This document shows positions 1 through 10,600 of a DNA stretch of 64,000 bases, piece by piece (within the stretch, counting starts at the first letter, position 1; each line of letters begins with the position of its first letter). A model generated the notes under the pieces. The model had not been told where the DNA came from. It did not search any database and was given only the letters and a program-made list of their open reading frames with translations. The translations under genes and the position numbers were made by a program. The stretch is from Eumeta japonica (lineage: Eukaryota > Arthropoda > Insecta > Lepidoptera > Psychidae): positions 124,001 through 188,000 of the forward strand of contig BGZK01000711.1 in NCBI GenBank assembly GCA_005406025.1, given 5' to 3'.

Positions 1-36
1 GTGTCTGCCTCTGTTCGTCTCTTTGTTTCCATAATG

Positions 37-1944
37 TCAAAAATATGTCTTCTTTCTTCTTCTTTTTTTTTTGGGTGTTGTTGCCTTTACAACATTAGGT
101 ATCACTTTAGTTGCTTCGGTGCCAACTTCAACATCTTGGTCAGTATTACTTTGCTCTCCATTATTACTGGATGAAAAAGAAAAAGTCGTGTCCGAATCTT
201 GTTCCTGTTCATCAATACTAACATTTTCATTATTGACATCAAGTTCCTGTTGCGACGGAGTTACATTGGTACCTCCCGCTCTGTGGCGTGGAACATTGTC
301 TAGAAATGATAATTGTAGATGCTTCGATTTTTTTAGGGCAGCCGAGCCAGTGCTCAATTTTGTTTTTTTTTAATCTCTGATAACTGTCACAAAGTGATCT
401 CCACTTCTTTTTGCAGTCCTCACCTGCAAACAAAAATAGTAAAAATATAAAATTTTGTTGTTACAGATTTTTGGCCACAGGGGAAACCTATAAGTCTTTG
501 TCAACTGCATACCAGAGTGCTACATATTCCAAATTTTGAAAAGCGTTCTTAAAGTTATGAGACAGAAATTAATGCCTATTGTAATAAAATCTGCATCACA
601 AAACGATTTCAAACGCATAGAACGTGAATTTTGGGAAAAATGGAATATACCGAATGGCATAGGAGGAATTGACGGGACACATGTGCGAATCAGGGCACCT
701 AAATAGAGTGAATCATTGTTTCTTAATAACTGAAACTACTTTTCAATTGTGCTATTAGCAATCGTGGATGCTAATTATAAGTTTGTAGCAGTTGGTGTCG
801 GTGCTTACGGAAAAGAATCTGAGAATGGTATATTTCAAAAATCATTGATGGGGAGACAAATAGAAACCAATAATTTTAATATCCAGCCACCAAAAGTTTT
901 ACCAGGAACAAATGTAATCCTCCTTCAATTTTTGGTCGGAGACGAAGCCTTTGCATTAAGTAGATACATGATGAAACCCTATTCTAGAACAGTGGCAAGG
1001 CTTGAAAGAAATAAAGAAATTTATAACTTCAGATTATGCCGAGGCCGCCGGGTGACAGAAAATGCTTTTGGGTTATTGAGTCAAGTATTCAGAGTATTTT
1101 ATACTCCGATTGCTATAGCATCAGATGTAGTTGATGACCGAATATTAACAGCTTGTTGTTTACATAATCTTCTTCGGGATGGTTATCTTGAACGTAACAA
1201 CGTGCCATTCTATAGCCGCGATGATACAGATAATACCGAGGATAACGTGATAAACTTTGCTCGTTTTGGTGGATTTGCTAGTAGCGACGGTTTCGAAATT
1301 AGAGACAAACTTAAAGATTTCTTTTGTAGTGAAAATGATGCATTTTCATGGCAAGAAGCCCCTATAGACAGAATGTAATAGAATGTGTCAAAAACTTTTT
1401 CATTACTTTCAGACATTATGCCTCAGAAAAATTATTTTAAATAGTAATTAGAAATTGCCACAAGTATTATTATTTTTCACATAATTATGTAATATTGCAA
1501 TAAAAATATATAAAAACTCACTTGTTCATTACTTGTTACCATTATCTAACTAAGGAAGTTTCATCGGTCTGTACATACATCAACCTATCTCACTCACTCT
1601 CGTTAAAATACCTACAACACGCATAAACTCACGCACGCCGTGAGCTAAGGAGCTTGTGGCAGATAAATAGTAGGTAAGAAAAGTACCTATGTCCAAAAGT
1701 AACTAAAAATATATCAGAATTTATCTTAATTAATTTATCTCAATGATATATTGACTATAATATGACTAAAATTACTAAATAGAAACAATCACTTACCGCT
1801 TTTATTTGACACCTTTCCAATATTTTAACAAATATTATCTTTTATGACCGTGTTTAGATAGTTTTTGTGAGATGCATCGTACAGTGCAGGATGTTGAGCA
1901 ACCTGGTTTATAAGTTTATCTTCTTCAGAATCGGAAAAATCCAT
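37..1944 (-). pseudogene. MADF-domain protein of Harbinger copy A (2 exons, broken)
   Basis: Exon 1 runs 1944 to 1797. It starts MDFSDSEEDKLINQVAQHPA, the first half of a MADF domain, and ends at a GTAAGT donor. Exon 2 starts at 423 after a TTTGCAG acceptor. The phases join (148 nt, then a split Gly codon) to give GEDCKKKWRSLCDSYQRLKK, the typical second half of MADF. Two breaks are visible: a TAA in exon 1 in the segment reading IKDNIC-stop-NIG, and a frameshift in the T-run near 361-370, after which the C-terminal Ser/Asn-rich and Lys/Arg-rich tail continues in another frame to 37. The family role is binding transposon ends as partner of the nuclease. The intron (1796-424) contains the nuclease exon of the same element in antisense. 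Confidence 0.75.
467..1378 (+). pseudogene. Harbinger DDE nuclease, copy A (HARBI1-like, broken)
   Basis: A TTGTTACAG acceptor at 466 opens an exon reading FLATGETYKSLSTAYQSATY, the usual N-terminal region of HARBI1-type nucleases. A TGA follows, and the frame recovers from about 557. The first catalytic Asp is in GGIDGTHVRI (about 666-698). In-frame TAG and TGA codons at 704-733 then interrupt it. From 749 a clean 209-codon stretch holds AIVDANYKF, the second Asp in LVGDEAFAL and the Glu in VTENAFGLL, and ends at 1378. The DDE triad residues are therefore all present, but the chain is broken. Exon 1 would lie left of the window. This is a DNA transposase remnant, not a host HARBI1 gene. Confidence 0.85.
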
Positions 1945-2873
1945 TTTGAAAGAAACTCGCTCGACGTATCGTCGCTCCGGCGTCAGCGACACTAATGATC
2001 TGCGGTAGACGTGGGCGTTATTTCACGTCACTAGATACAATAGCCTGTGACGCGATATGTAACTGAACCACTAGTTTCGAGTCAACATAAAAGTAGTGAT
2101 TTTTGTAAATGCGTTATTCTCAAACGCGGGATGCCATATCACGCATCGCACCGAACAATCATTAGTAAGCCCCCCTCCCCTCTTACCCGCTCTGGGCCAG
2201 CGTGTAAGGCTGAACGTCAAAACTTCTCAGTGCAAATTAATAAAATGTGGAAGAATGTACCTCATCCTTGTGGTAATGCAAACCTCACGTAACGTATGCA
2301 ATAGCCTTAATCTTTATCGTCTTAATATTAATAGATTTATTAACTTATCATAAGTTTTGAAATACAAAATTAAAATAATTATAATTCAGCTCATCGACCC
2401 ATTTTTACTCGTCAGCATAGAACTTTATGTGGGCTTTACGTAAATACCGACGCTTCGGAAGATTAGTACCGTTGATAGCAAGAATCGAGAAGCTCAAAAA
2501 AAAAACTCGAAAAAGTTTGAGTAGCAAAAAACAAGCTTTTAAAACAACTAATCAGTTGTTTTTGGAATCAGTTCTAGCTAAAGCAAGGCAAGAGAACATA
2601 CAATATTTATACATAAATATGAAATGTTAAATATTGAGTCGAAGAAGATCTCTTCTTAGAAGAGGCACACCTGTGTCTGATTTATGTTTATCTGAATCCG
2701 CCTCTAAAAACAACTGATTAGTTGTTTTTCAAATATGTTTATAAAAATAATTAAATATATTTTTAAACGCGGCTTTTAATTTTTTCTATTCAGTTTTTTT
2801 CACATTCTGTAGTTATCAAGTAATTATAACTTTATAATTCAATTAGCTACCTCACATGTGGATTAAGCCATGG
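1945..2873. other. gene-free stretch with dispersed-repeat debris
   Basis: I see no gene. Around 2533-2562 and 2706-2735 lie two copies of a short palindrome built on AACTRATTAGTTGTTTTT. Similar AAAAACAACT segments recur at 8220, 8392 and 9968, so this is probably debris of one lepidopteran repeat family. The short frame at 2427-2630 is Lys/Arg-rich, matches nothing I recognise, and is not called as a gene. Confidence 0.4.
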
Positions 2874-3644
2874 TTAACCCGACATACACGCAGCCGTGGA
2901 GTAATACCAAGCCACGTCTACGGCGCCGTAGAGAAATAAGTCGCCGAGCACATGGCGCCGTGGATCGCGACCGTCTTATTTTGTAGCGCTAGTTTGCTGC
3001 CAGCTTTCGAGGCAGTCATGTTGCTTGAGCGGCCACACGTACAAGCAACATGACGATTTTTCGATCTCCTACAAACCGTTTACGGATTTTAATTCGCGTG
3101 TTGTTTTTTATAGACGCTTGTAAAGAATACGTAATTTTCGCGCCGAAATGACTGATGTGCCGGATCCGTCGAAACGCTTTTCTACTGATAATTCTTCGAT
3201 TTCCGTGGCTAAAAACGCCGTAAAATAAATCAAGATGTTTGGACGAAAGTGATTGCTCAAGTGAGGAAGCTGCTTATTCACGGTGTAATGATGAAGATCA
3301 GTCAGGTACGAGCGAAGGCAGCGGTACTAGTATATTCGATATACTAACCCAGTCAAAAGTTATGTATAACCCATAATTGCAGTTCGAAATAAGATAATCT
3401 ATCCTCCCCACGGCGCCGTGTTATCGGCCACACATATGCTGCCAGGCCGGATACACGGCACCGTGGACCCTCATTTTTTACTTAAATTCATACTTAATGA
3501 TATATTTATTAATAAAGCGTCCTATAATACTTTATATTAACTATTGGAACATTAAAATCAATTGGCTCTTTGCCATGTTCTCTTATAAAAAGCTGTAAAA
3601 CGCACATACATATCACAGTATTAAATCGGCACCAAATGGGTTAA
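2874..3644. mobile_element. TTAA-flanked piggyBac-like remnant with GGCGCCGTGG repeats
   Basis: TTAA at 2874-2877 is followed by CCC, and GGG at 3638-3640 is followed by TTAA. That is the signature of piggyBac-type insertion (CCC...GGG inside a TTAA duplication), although the terminal repeats match only over those three bases. Five copies of a GGCGCCGTGG-like motif, near 2888, 2920, 2950, 3412 and 3457, cluster towards both ends and resemble subterminal transposase-binding repeats. Inside, about 3147-3228 reads MTDVPDPSKRFSTDN then a stop, and about 3246-3374 reads an acidic Ser/Glu-rich chain (DCSSEEAAYSRCNDEDQSGT) like the N-terminus of piggyBac transposases. It is non-autonomous or decayed. 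Family assignment is tentative. Confidence 0.45.
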
Positions 3645-3902
3645 TAAAATTGGCCTGGCTTCTTCTTTACTTTTGTACGGAGCGAGTAGAAAAGCAGTTT
3701 CCACCCCGAATTTATTGTCCACTGGTAGTCACTCCACGTTTTTTACATTCTTAATTGGAATGCAACTACCAAATTATTCTTATATAAACTACATAAAGTA
3801 TACTTATTCTTTATAATATAAAAATTCTACAATTCACATAGATTACATTTTTATTCTCTTCCATTTTAAATTAATTCACTTTGTTTGTACTGTTATCGCT
3901 AA

Positions 3903-3970
3903 GGCCCGGTATACACGGCAACGATAAAACTGCGCAAACGAACTGTACAATTCGTTTGTGCAGTTTATCG
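3903..3970. repeat. left terminal inverted repeat and hairpin of Harbinger B
   Basis: The terminal repeat begins at 3903. Bases 3922-3970 form a near-perfect palindrome with arms beginning CGATAAAACTGCGCAAACGA around a short CTGTACA centre. The same sequence forms the right end. Such hairpin ends could pair or bind the MADF partner; that is inference. Confidence 0.9.
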
Positions 3971-4059
3971 AACGTCCATAGTGTGTCCACATATCTACGA
4001 TATCTGCGTCGACCCTCAGTCCTCGAAGGAAACATCGGACGAGAAACATGTCATTCACG

Positions 4060-6426
4060 ATGGAAGACGATGACGCGCTTGCGCTAGCCTGGCTTATTTT
4101 GTGCAAAAAAAGAAGAAAATCACGTAGTGTGTGGTTAGGACTGGCTTTTTAAAGGAAGTCATACTCACATAAATTTATTAAATGAGTTGAAATTTGCTCC
4201 AAACGATTGGCATAATTATTTAAGGATGAATGAAGAGACTTACTTACACCTCCTGTTTCTAGTTACACCGCTAATACAAAAAATGATACCGTGATGAGAG
4301 AAGCGATAAGTCCTCATGAAAGATTATCTGCAACACTGAGACTTTTAGCTACAGGTCGCTCATACGAATGCATGAAGTTTTCTACGATGATATCAAAACA
4401 GACACTGAGTCGAATTATTCCTGAAACTTGTGATGCTTTGTACAAAGTTCTACAAAAAGATTACTTAAAGGTAAGTTTTAAATGATTTATAATATATTAC
4501 AGTAATATAGAAATCTATAAGTTAATTAAAGCTTTGATAAATTAAGACTAAAGCTTAGTCGCATAGTGGCGCCGCTTTGGTGATGGTGATGATGCTAAGA
4601 AGAAAACACAATTGTGATCGTATGTAATGTTTAATAATTAAATCATTAGAATTAAATAGCGAATGAAAATTATTCAAGAATGAAGAAATGAAACCTTAAC
4701 AATAAAATTCAATAATCATTTATCATTGAAACTAAGTATAAATGAAGCAGCCGTGTGGGGTAGAGAGACGTGAGTCTGAGCATGTGGTTGATCAAGGTTG
4801 GAAAAGTTTTCAGTGAATACTTGATTAGGTGATACCATGTGTGGCTGAGTGGAGACAATTTGAACGTTTGGTTGATTAGATGCTCGAATGTGTGGCTGTG
4901 TGGAAAAAAATGTGTTAATAAAATCACTGGTTCTGACAGTATGTGAGGTAGTTAAATCACCCATTTCGGCTAAGAATAATGTCCCATTAATAATTTTTTC
5001 AGCAATAATTCTTTGCTGTTTTGGTAATTCTTGTAATTTCATGCCTACATTACGTCCATATACTTCAAAACGATTTTCCGGAATCCTCGGACGTTTAAAA
5101 TGCTCGTTCACACTTCGCAGTGCCTCTTCATACGCATTCTTCGTGGATTTTGAACGATTTGGTCGCAGCGTGCCTCTTTCAGAATCGGAACGACTCGGCG
5201 TTGATACGTCTCTTTCAGAATCAGAACGACTCGGCGTTGATACGTCTTTTTCGACATCAGATCGGCCCGGTGTTGGTGTGTCCCTTTCGAGATCAGATTG
5301 GCCTGGGGTTGGTGAGTTTTGTTCGACATTAAAATTGCTATATTGCGATCTGGATTGTTCCTGTAAAAAAGAAATACATAATTTGATATTCTCATAGTCA
5401 ATAGGCAAGGCAATGGTCAATAAATTCATTATTTCATAGGATAAATAATTAACACTTGAACATACCATGTATATACATATAAGGGTTAAAAATATTTATA
5501 GTATATAATAATTGTTGTAGTGTAGTAATACTTGTAGTATAGTTATAGTACAATAGTTAAGTTTTTGAAATAAATTACTATTATTATTAATAATTAATCT
5601 ATTATTTTTGTTTCAGTTACCACAAACAGAAGATGAATGGAAAACAATAGCAAGGGAATTCTATGAACGATGGAACTTTCCTCACTGTTTAGGTGCCGTT
5701 GACGGCAAGCACGTCGAAATCGTGCCTCCACCTAACAGTGGTTCATATTATTTCAACTACAAAATAGACATAGTATGGTCCTCATGGCAATTGTTGATGC
5801 AAAATACAAGTTCTTGATGTTTGATTTTGGTACAAATGGCAGAGTATCAGATGGAGGAGTGTTCTTGAATACGATTTTTTACGAAAAGTTGGAAAACAAT
5901 GCTTTAAATATTCCTGAAGAAAACACATTGAGTAATAGTTCACGAACGCTACCGCATGTGTTTGTAGCTGATGACGCCTTTCCTCTTAGAAAAGACGTGA
6001 TGAAACCATTTCGACAAAACGACTTGGATAGTACAGCCAAGAAGATTTATAATTACCGAACATCACGAGCACGCCGCATAGTTGAAAATGCATTTGGCAT
6101 ACTACCAGCAAGGTTTAGAATTTACAGAACACAAATTAATATGACAACTGAAAACATAGAATCAGTTGTTCGGGCAACTTGTGTTTTGCATAATTATTTA
6201 ATGACAACATCATGTTCTTCATATGCTTCGTCAGATTGTTTTGATAGAGAAACTTTGAAGAGGGTACAACGTCGTCAGGACTTACAACAAGAAGATCAAC
6301 GCTTGAACCATTACAACGTTCTCGTCAATTAGACTCGGGAGAACAGCAAAACAAATAAGAAATGAATTTATGAGTTATTTTGTGAACGAGGGAAAAGTCC
6401 CCTGGCAAGATAAGTTTATTCATTAA
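4060..6426 (+). pseudogene. Harbinger DDE nuclease, copy B (2 exons, frameshifted)
   Basis: The start chosen is ATG at 4060, because it opens MEDDDALALAWLILCKKRRK, a normal Harbinger nuclease N-terminus. Exon 1 ends at 4470 (TTAAAG|GTAAGT) and exon 2 starts at 5617 (TTTCAG|TTACCA), both phase 0. Exon 1 contains FAPNDWHNYLRM and, after a frameshift in an A-run near 4279-4284, REAISPHERLSATLRLLATG. Exon 2 contains the three catalytic residues: Asp in [10 protein letters not shown], Asp in FVADDAFPL and Glu in IVENAFGIL. It shifts frame after FNYK (about 5761) and again past about 6255. The C-terminus [19 protein letters not shown] ends at 6426. The exon 1 segment near 4135-4165 is also damaged. 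Role in the family: DNA cleavage and transfer. Confidence 0.88.
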
Positions 6427-7413
6427 TAGCTACCTACATTATACAGATTAAACGTTTTAAATGTAGCTGTATGCTGTATTCCTTCCTTCAATATGTCACA
6501 TAAATGTTTAGTAAGTTTTTACATGGATTATAAAAAAGGATGAATGCAATTTCTGAAATAACGTTTTATTTAACTATAAGAAAATAATTTAAAAATTTAA
6601 AAATAACTGACTTTTCCAATTGTAAAAATGGGCTTCAGTTGTCTGGTGTTATTTTTTCAATATTGCCATTGTGCGTGATGTTTCGTCCTTATTTACTCCC
6701 TGTATGACCACTTTGTGCTACTGAGTGTATTTAGTTAGGTTAGTCTTTGCATATAAATACATAATACGATACAGACATTTATGTAACTTGGCAAAAAGTC
6801 CTGACAAAAGAATTATTAACACATTTTCCAAAAGTGCGAGCAGGACAACAATAGCAATGTCTTGCTCGCACCTATGGAAAATGTAGTAAGTTAAGAATTC
6901 TTTTTGTCAAGATTTTCTGCTAAGGTATACTTTCATGTAATTATATTAAAATAATACATATAAATAAGACATCTCCTTATGTAATAAAGTAACCTATTGT
7001 TTAATAAATCAATAATAAATTAATGGTCTTACCTCATTTTCATCCTCCATAATATTTGATATAGACCGCCTTGGTATTTCTTCATCGTATAAAAAATTCA
7101 TCAAGTCGAAGTACCACAAATGAGAAACATAGACTTCATCGGTTCCGGCTCCGGATTTCAAGGACTTTTTGTCTTTGTTGAGTTCCTTCTTATAGGAAGT
7201 CCGCAAGTTATTTATTTTCTTCACTACCGTCTCCCTATTGGCATTAGGATCAATAGGTTTGTACTTATTAATTAGCCTATCGTAGGCAGCATTTTTCTTG
7301 TTACGGTCGTGGTAATCTTTGCTTTTCTTGTTCCACAAGCAAACTTCATTTTTATAGCATTGGATAAACTCTTCCAATAACTCACGGATTCCGGTACAAT
7401 CTTCTTGCGACAT
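4716..7413 (-). CDS. MADF-domain protein of Harbinger copy B (2 exons)
   Basis: Exon 1 runs 7413-7033 (127 codons) and starts [20 protein letters not shown]. It is a full MADF domain ending ...[14 protein letters not shown], with donor GAG|GTAAGA. Exon 2 runs 5360-4716 after a TTTTTTACAG acceptor, and both junctions are phase 0. Its product begins [10 protein letters not shown] and holds five 12-residue repeats of the type [12 protein letters not shown], then a basic segment and a helical region ([20 protein letters not shown]) typical of the C-terminus of these partner proteins. The predicted length is about 342 residues, and no stop interrupts it. Known role of the family: DNA-binding partner that directs the nuclease to transposon ends. 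Its 1.67-kb intron contains the nuclease's second exon in antisense. An ATG further upstream (7572) is possible but adds residues unlike the family. Confidence 0.82.
5163..5342 (-). repeat. 36-bp tandem repeat inside the MADF gene
   Basis: Five imperfect 36-bp units encode 12-residue repeats (consensus TPxRSDxERDxS). The two central units (5197-5268) are nearly identical, so they were copied recently or homogenised. The repeats sit in a charged, Ser/Thr/Pro-rich linker between the MADF domain and the C-terminal helix. Confidence 0.85.
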
Positions 7414-7606
7414 GTTTAGACATGCACGGGCGCGTCCACCTACAGCAAGCCTTGTGAACGAACTGAATGATTGGCCCAATTTCCGTCCACACACTACGAT
7501 AAAACTGTGCAACCGCGATCGACAACGATTTATCGAATAGATTTTGCACCTGCCTTCGATCGTTTGCACCAACCAAAAAATCTGCGTCGATTTTCGTACA
7601 TACGTT

Positions 7607-7675
7607 CGATAAAACTGCGCAAATGAACTGTACAGTTCGTTTGCGCAGTTTTATCGTTGCCGTGTATACCGGGCT
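7607..7675. repeat. right terminal inverted repeat and hairpin of Harbinger B
   Basis: This is the mirror copy of the left end. The palindrome at 7607-7656 has arms CGATAAAACTGCGCAAATGA and its complement around CTGTACAG, followed by the outer repeat ending GTATACCGGGCT and the TAA target copy. Further CGATAAAACTG-like pieces at 7497-7545 suggest additional subterminal repeats. Confidence 0.9.
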
Positions 7676-10600
7676 TAAGAGTTCTGATGTGTTCCTGCTA
7701 CGATTTTCACCTTGGAATTATGTAAATAACTGAAAATATTAGATTAACAAGATAAACAATAGATTAATGAGTAATTGATTTTAATTCGATATATATTAGG
7801 TTATACTAATATTCATTGAAAAGTAGTTTCTGGCTACAAATATCAGTATTACCCCCCAAACTCCTAACCATCACGGATGTGGCTTCCATCATAGGTTCAG
7901 CAACATGATATGATAACTACCATAAGTAAAAACTTGAACAACTAAAAATAGCTCAAACACACTACACGTGCTTATGATATTTGAGGGTTTCCCTCCATTT
8001 TTCTGAAATCCCATTATTAGATCTTGAATTGGTGACTACGAAACCAAATCGGAATTATACCTTTTCAAATAAAAAAAATCGGAAATGGTCCAAAAACGAC
8101 AAAATTATCGCTGAATATATACATAAAAAAGTGCAGATGAACATAGAACCTTCTCCTTTTTGAAGGTCGGTAAAAAAAGCACCTTGTAAAACCTATTTAT
8201 TTAATTATTTAACAGACTCTAAAAACAACTAAATAGCACTTTTTGCAATCGGTTCCATTTAAAAATAAATCAGACGCAGTTGCGTCTCTTTAGAATAAGA
8301 TTTCCTTTTTGATTAACTAGATATTTAACGTTTCATATTTATGTTTATAAATTTTATGTTCTTTCGTGTTGATTTAGCTGAGACCGGCTCCAAAAACAAC
8401 TGTACACTTATTTTTGAAGTCTGTTTAAACAATTGTTTAAATTATAGGTGTTTGAAGGCGTTTTTTTTTTTTCATTTTTGTAAGAGTTATTTTATTACAT
8501 TTTGTAAGAATTATTTATAATAAGGAATTATTTCACACTCTTTTAGTTATCGAGTAATTTTAACTTTATAGTCCACTGGCGGTCACCCGCCCATTTTGCT
8601 GGACGTAAATTTAGTTTAACAATCTTTTATATTATTCAAATTCGCTCTCGATTTCGTTCCCATGGACTTATAATGAAGTCCTTCATCTTCTGTATCGGCT
8701 GACTTTTCTGTCATTTTCAATCGCGATCATAGTCCTGTTCTCGGTGTTAATTCCAGTTCCACTGCCGGGTCTGGTCACCGTCCCACTTTTGATTCCAATA
8801 GAGATCTCGATACCGATCTTGGTCTTCCAATTAATGGCAACATTAATGGCAATGATAATAAATTATTATTTATACTGCAACGGACATCCAAACAAACAGA
8901 ATATGATACGAATCTTAAAATCATCTATATATTATTCCCAATCGAATAGTAAAAGTCCCATACAGATACGTTCATTCTTTTTTACGATATTACTTGCTAA
9001 AGAAAACCATTTTCATTACTAATATGCAGCCATTATCCGTCGATTTCACTGAGCGTCAATTAATATTCAGCAGCAATTGTTTTTTATGATTGAGATATGT
9101 CCTTGGTTTCACTCGCGTGTGCATAAAATGAATCCTTTCATTTTAAATATTAGCCGTTCTTGCTGTCAATTTTGCTCCTGACCACTTTCTTAACTGATAA
9201 GAAATAACGTAGCTTCCACCATCAGCTTGACAGCATGAGATGACAGCTACCACACGCAAAAACTTGACTTCTAAAGAAAAGAGCTTAAATTCACTATACA
9301 TAATATAATGTTGACATTTAAAGGATAGTCTCAAATATTAACATTATAATATTAATATTAAATAAGAGTATCCTCGATGTCCATGGGATCCCATCATCTG
9401 ATCTTGACTTGGTATCTGTAGGATCATCTAGTAAAAAGATCACTTTACAAAGAAAAGAAAACAGAAATCGATACATATCTGACGAATTTATTCCTGAACA
9501 TACATAAAAAAAACATATATTCTAACACAGAACATCCTCGTTTTTTTTTTGGAAGTCGGTCAAAAATTGAGCGTATGATTTCGATCTATTCCATTTGATC
9601 TACGCGTTTGATTTTACAGTATTGCTTTCGAGAATATTCTTTCATTTTTAATAAACATTATTTAATATCTACACTGTGTAAGATGTTGTCCGTTATGTCA
9701 CGCGTGAAAATGTTGCTTTTAATGAAAATTCTAATAAAAGTGTTAATAGCAAAATTTTATAATGTCATGAAATGCATGTACACTTCATCAAAATTTAAAC
9801 ACCAAAAGTTTAAAATTAAATTGGTTGAAAAGGACGTACCTAAGAGAGTAAAGATACATCTGGACTAGCATCACTCATAAGTTCCTGATTATAGGCACAT
9901 AAATATAGAGAGCGAGTAGTCATAATCGCATACGCTGATAGTATGGCACGTTCTTATACTATTCAACTCTTAAAAACAACTATATAAAATATAAACATAT
10001 TAACTATCTGCAAATTATTTACTGTTAAATTTTCATTTCATGTAAGGCATATATAACGTACGAAATCTACGTTAATAAAATAAAAGTCAAAGAATTCAAA
10101 TCTGATCAACCATTTCCTAAAAATCGGTATGCATACATGAAAAAACATACTTGAACCTGTTTTTTTTAATCTAGATTAAAAATTTGATAAATGTATTTCT
10201 TATAAAGGCCTATTATTTTGTATCCAACTATACATGAAAAAGTAACAATTTATTTTTTTTTATCACAGTATTGAAACTATGTTATCTAACTCTACTGTTT
10301 TAACAGTAGATTTGTTATTTTTGCAATAATGTCCCTGTTTTCTATTTTATTCCAAATTTTTAGGTTTTTTAATTAGCATCAAAAGTTTAAAAAGCGACAA
10401 ATTAACGTAAAAAGTTTCCTTTTAACGACAAAGATCGTAGACCATTGCAAAACGTCTGAAAATGCTATATTACAAATCAAATCTGGATCCCAAAATAAAA
10501 AAGAACTCTTCCTTTACAAAAGATTTGTCTTAATAATATAACTGTTTTTTTTTTGTTTCATTTAAATTGAATTGAATTTAAAGGATGACGAATGTTAAAC

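Larger units (their letters stand above)
1..1944. mobile_element. PIF/Harbinger DNA transposon, copy A, left end outside window
   Basis: This is a decayed two-gene PIF/Harbinger element. A DDE nuclease lies on the plus strand (467-1378). A MADF-domain DNA-binding partner lies on the minus strand in two exons (1944-1797 and 423-37) that flank the nuclease exon. In this superfamily the nuclease needs such a Myb/MADF partner to reach the nucleus and bind the ends. I could not find the right terminal repeat past 1944, and the left end is beyond the window, so the borders are those of the coding parts. It belongs to a clearly different subfamily from copy B at 3903-7675. Confidence 0.8.
3903..7675. 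mobile_element. complete PIF/Harbinger transposon, copy B, with TIRs and TAA duplication
   Basis: The left end is TAA (3900-3902) then GGCCCGGTATACACGGCAAC. The right end is the inverted copy, running into TAA at 7676-7678. The two 35-bp termini match except at the outermost base, and a 3-bp TWA-type target duplication is the rule for PIF/Harbinger. The 3,773-bp element carries a plus-strand DDE nuclease (4060-6426) and a minus-strand MADF protein (7413-4716), interlocked through each other's introns. Both terminal regions also contain a self-complementary stretch. The nuclease has at least three single-base frameshifts, so this copy is probably not autonomous, while the MADF gene reads open. 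Confidence 0.93.

Noticed and set aside
71..373. Open frame on the plus strand (100 codons) opposite the MADF tail
   Set aside because: It is the antisense shadow of the MADF exon 2 low-complexity tail (37-423); the product is Ser/Cys-rich with no family pattern.
4888..5397. 169-codon plus-strand frame opposite MADF exon 2 of Harbinger B
   Set aside because: Generated by the 36-bp repeats read in antisense. The minus strand has splice sites and a family match; this strand has neither.
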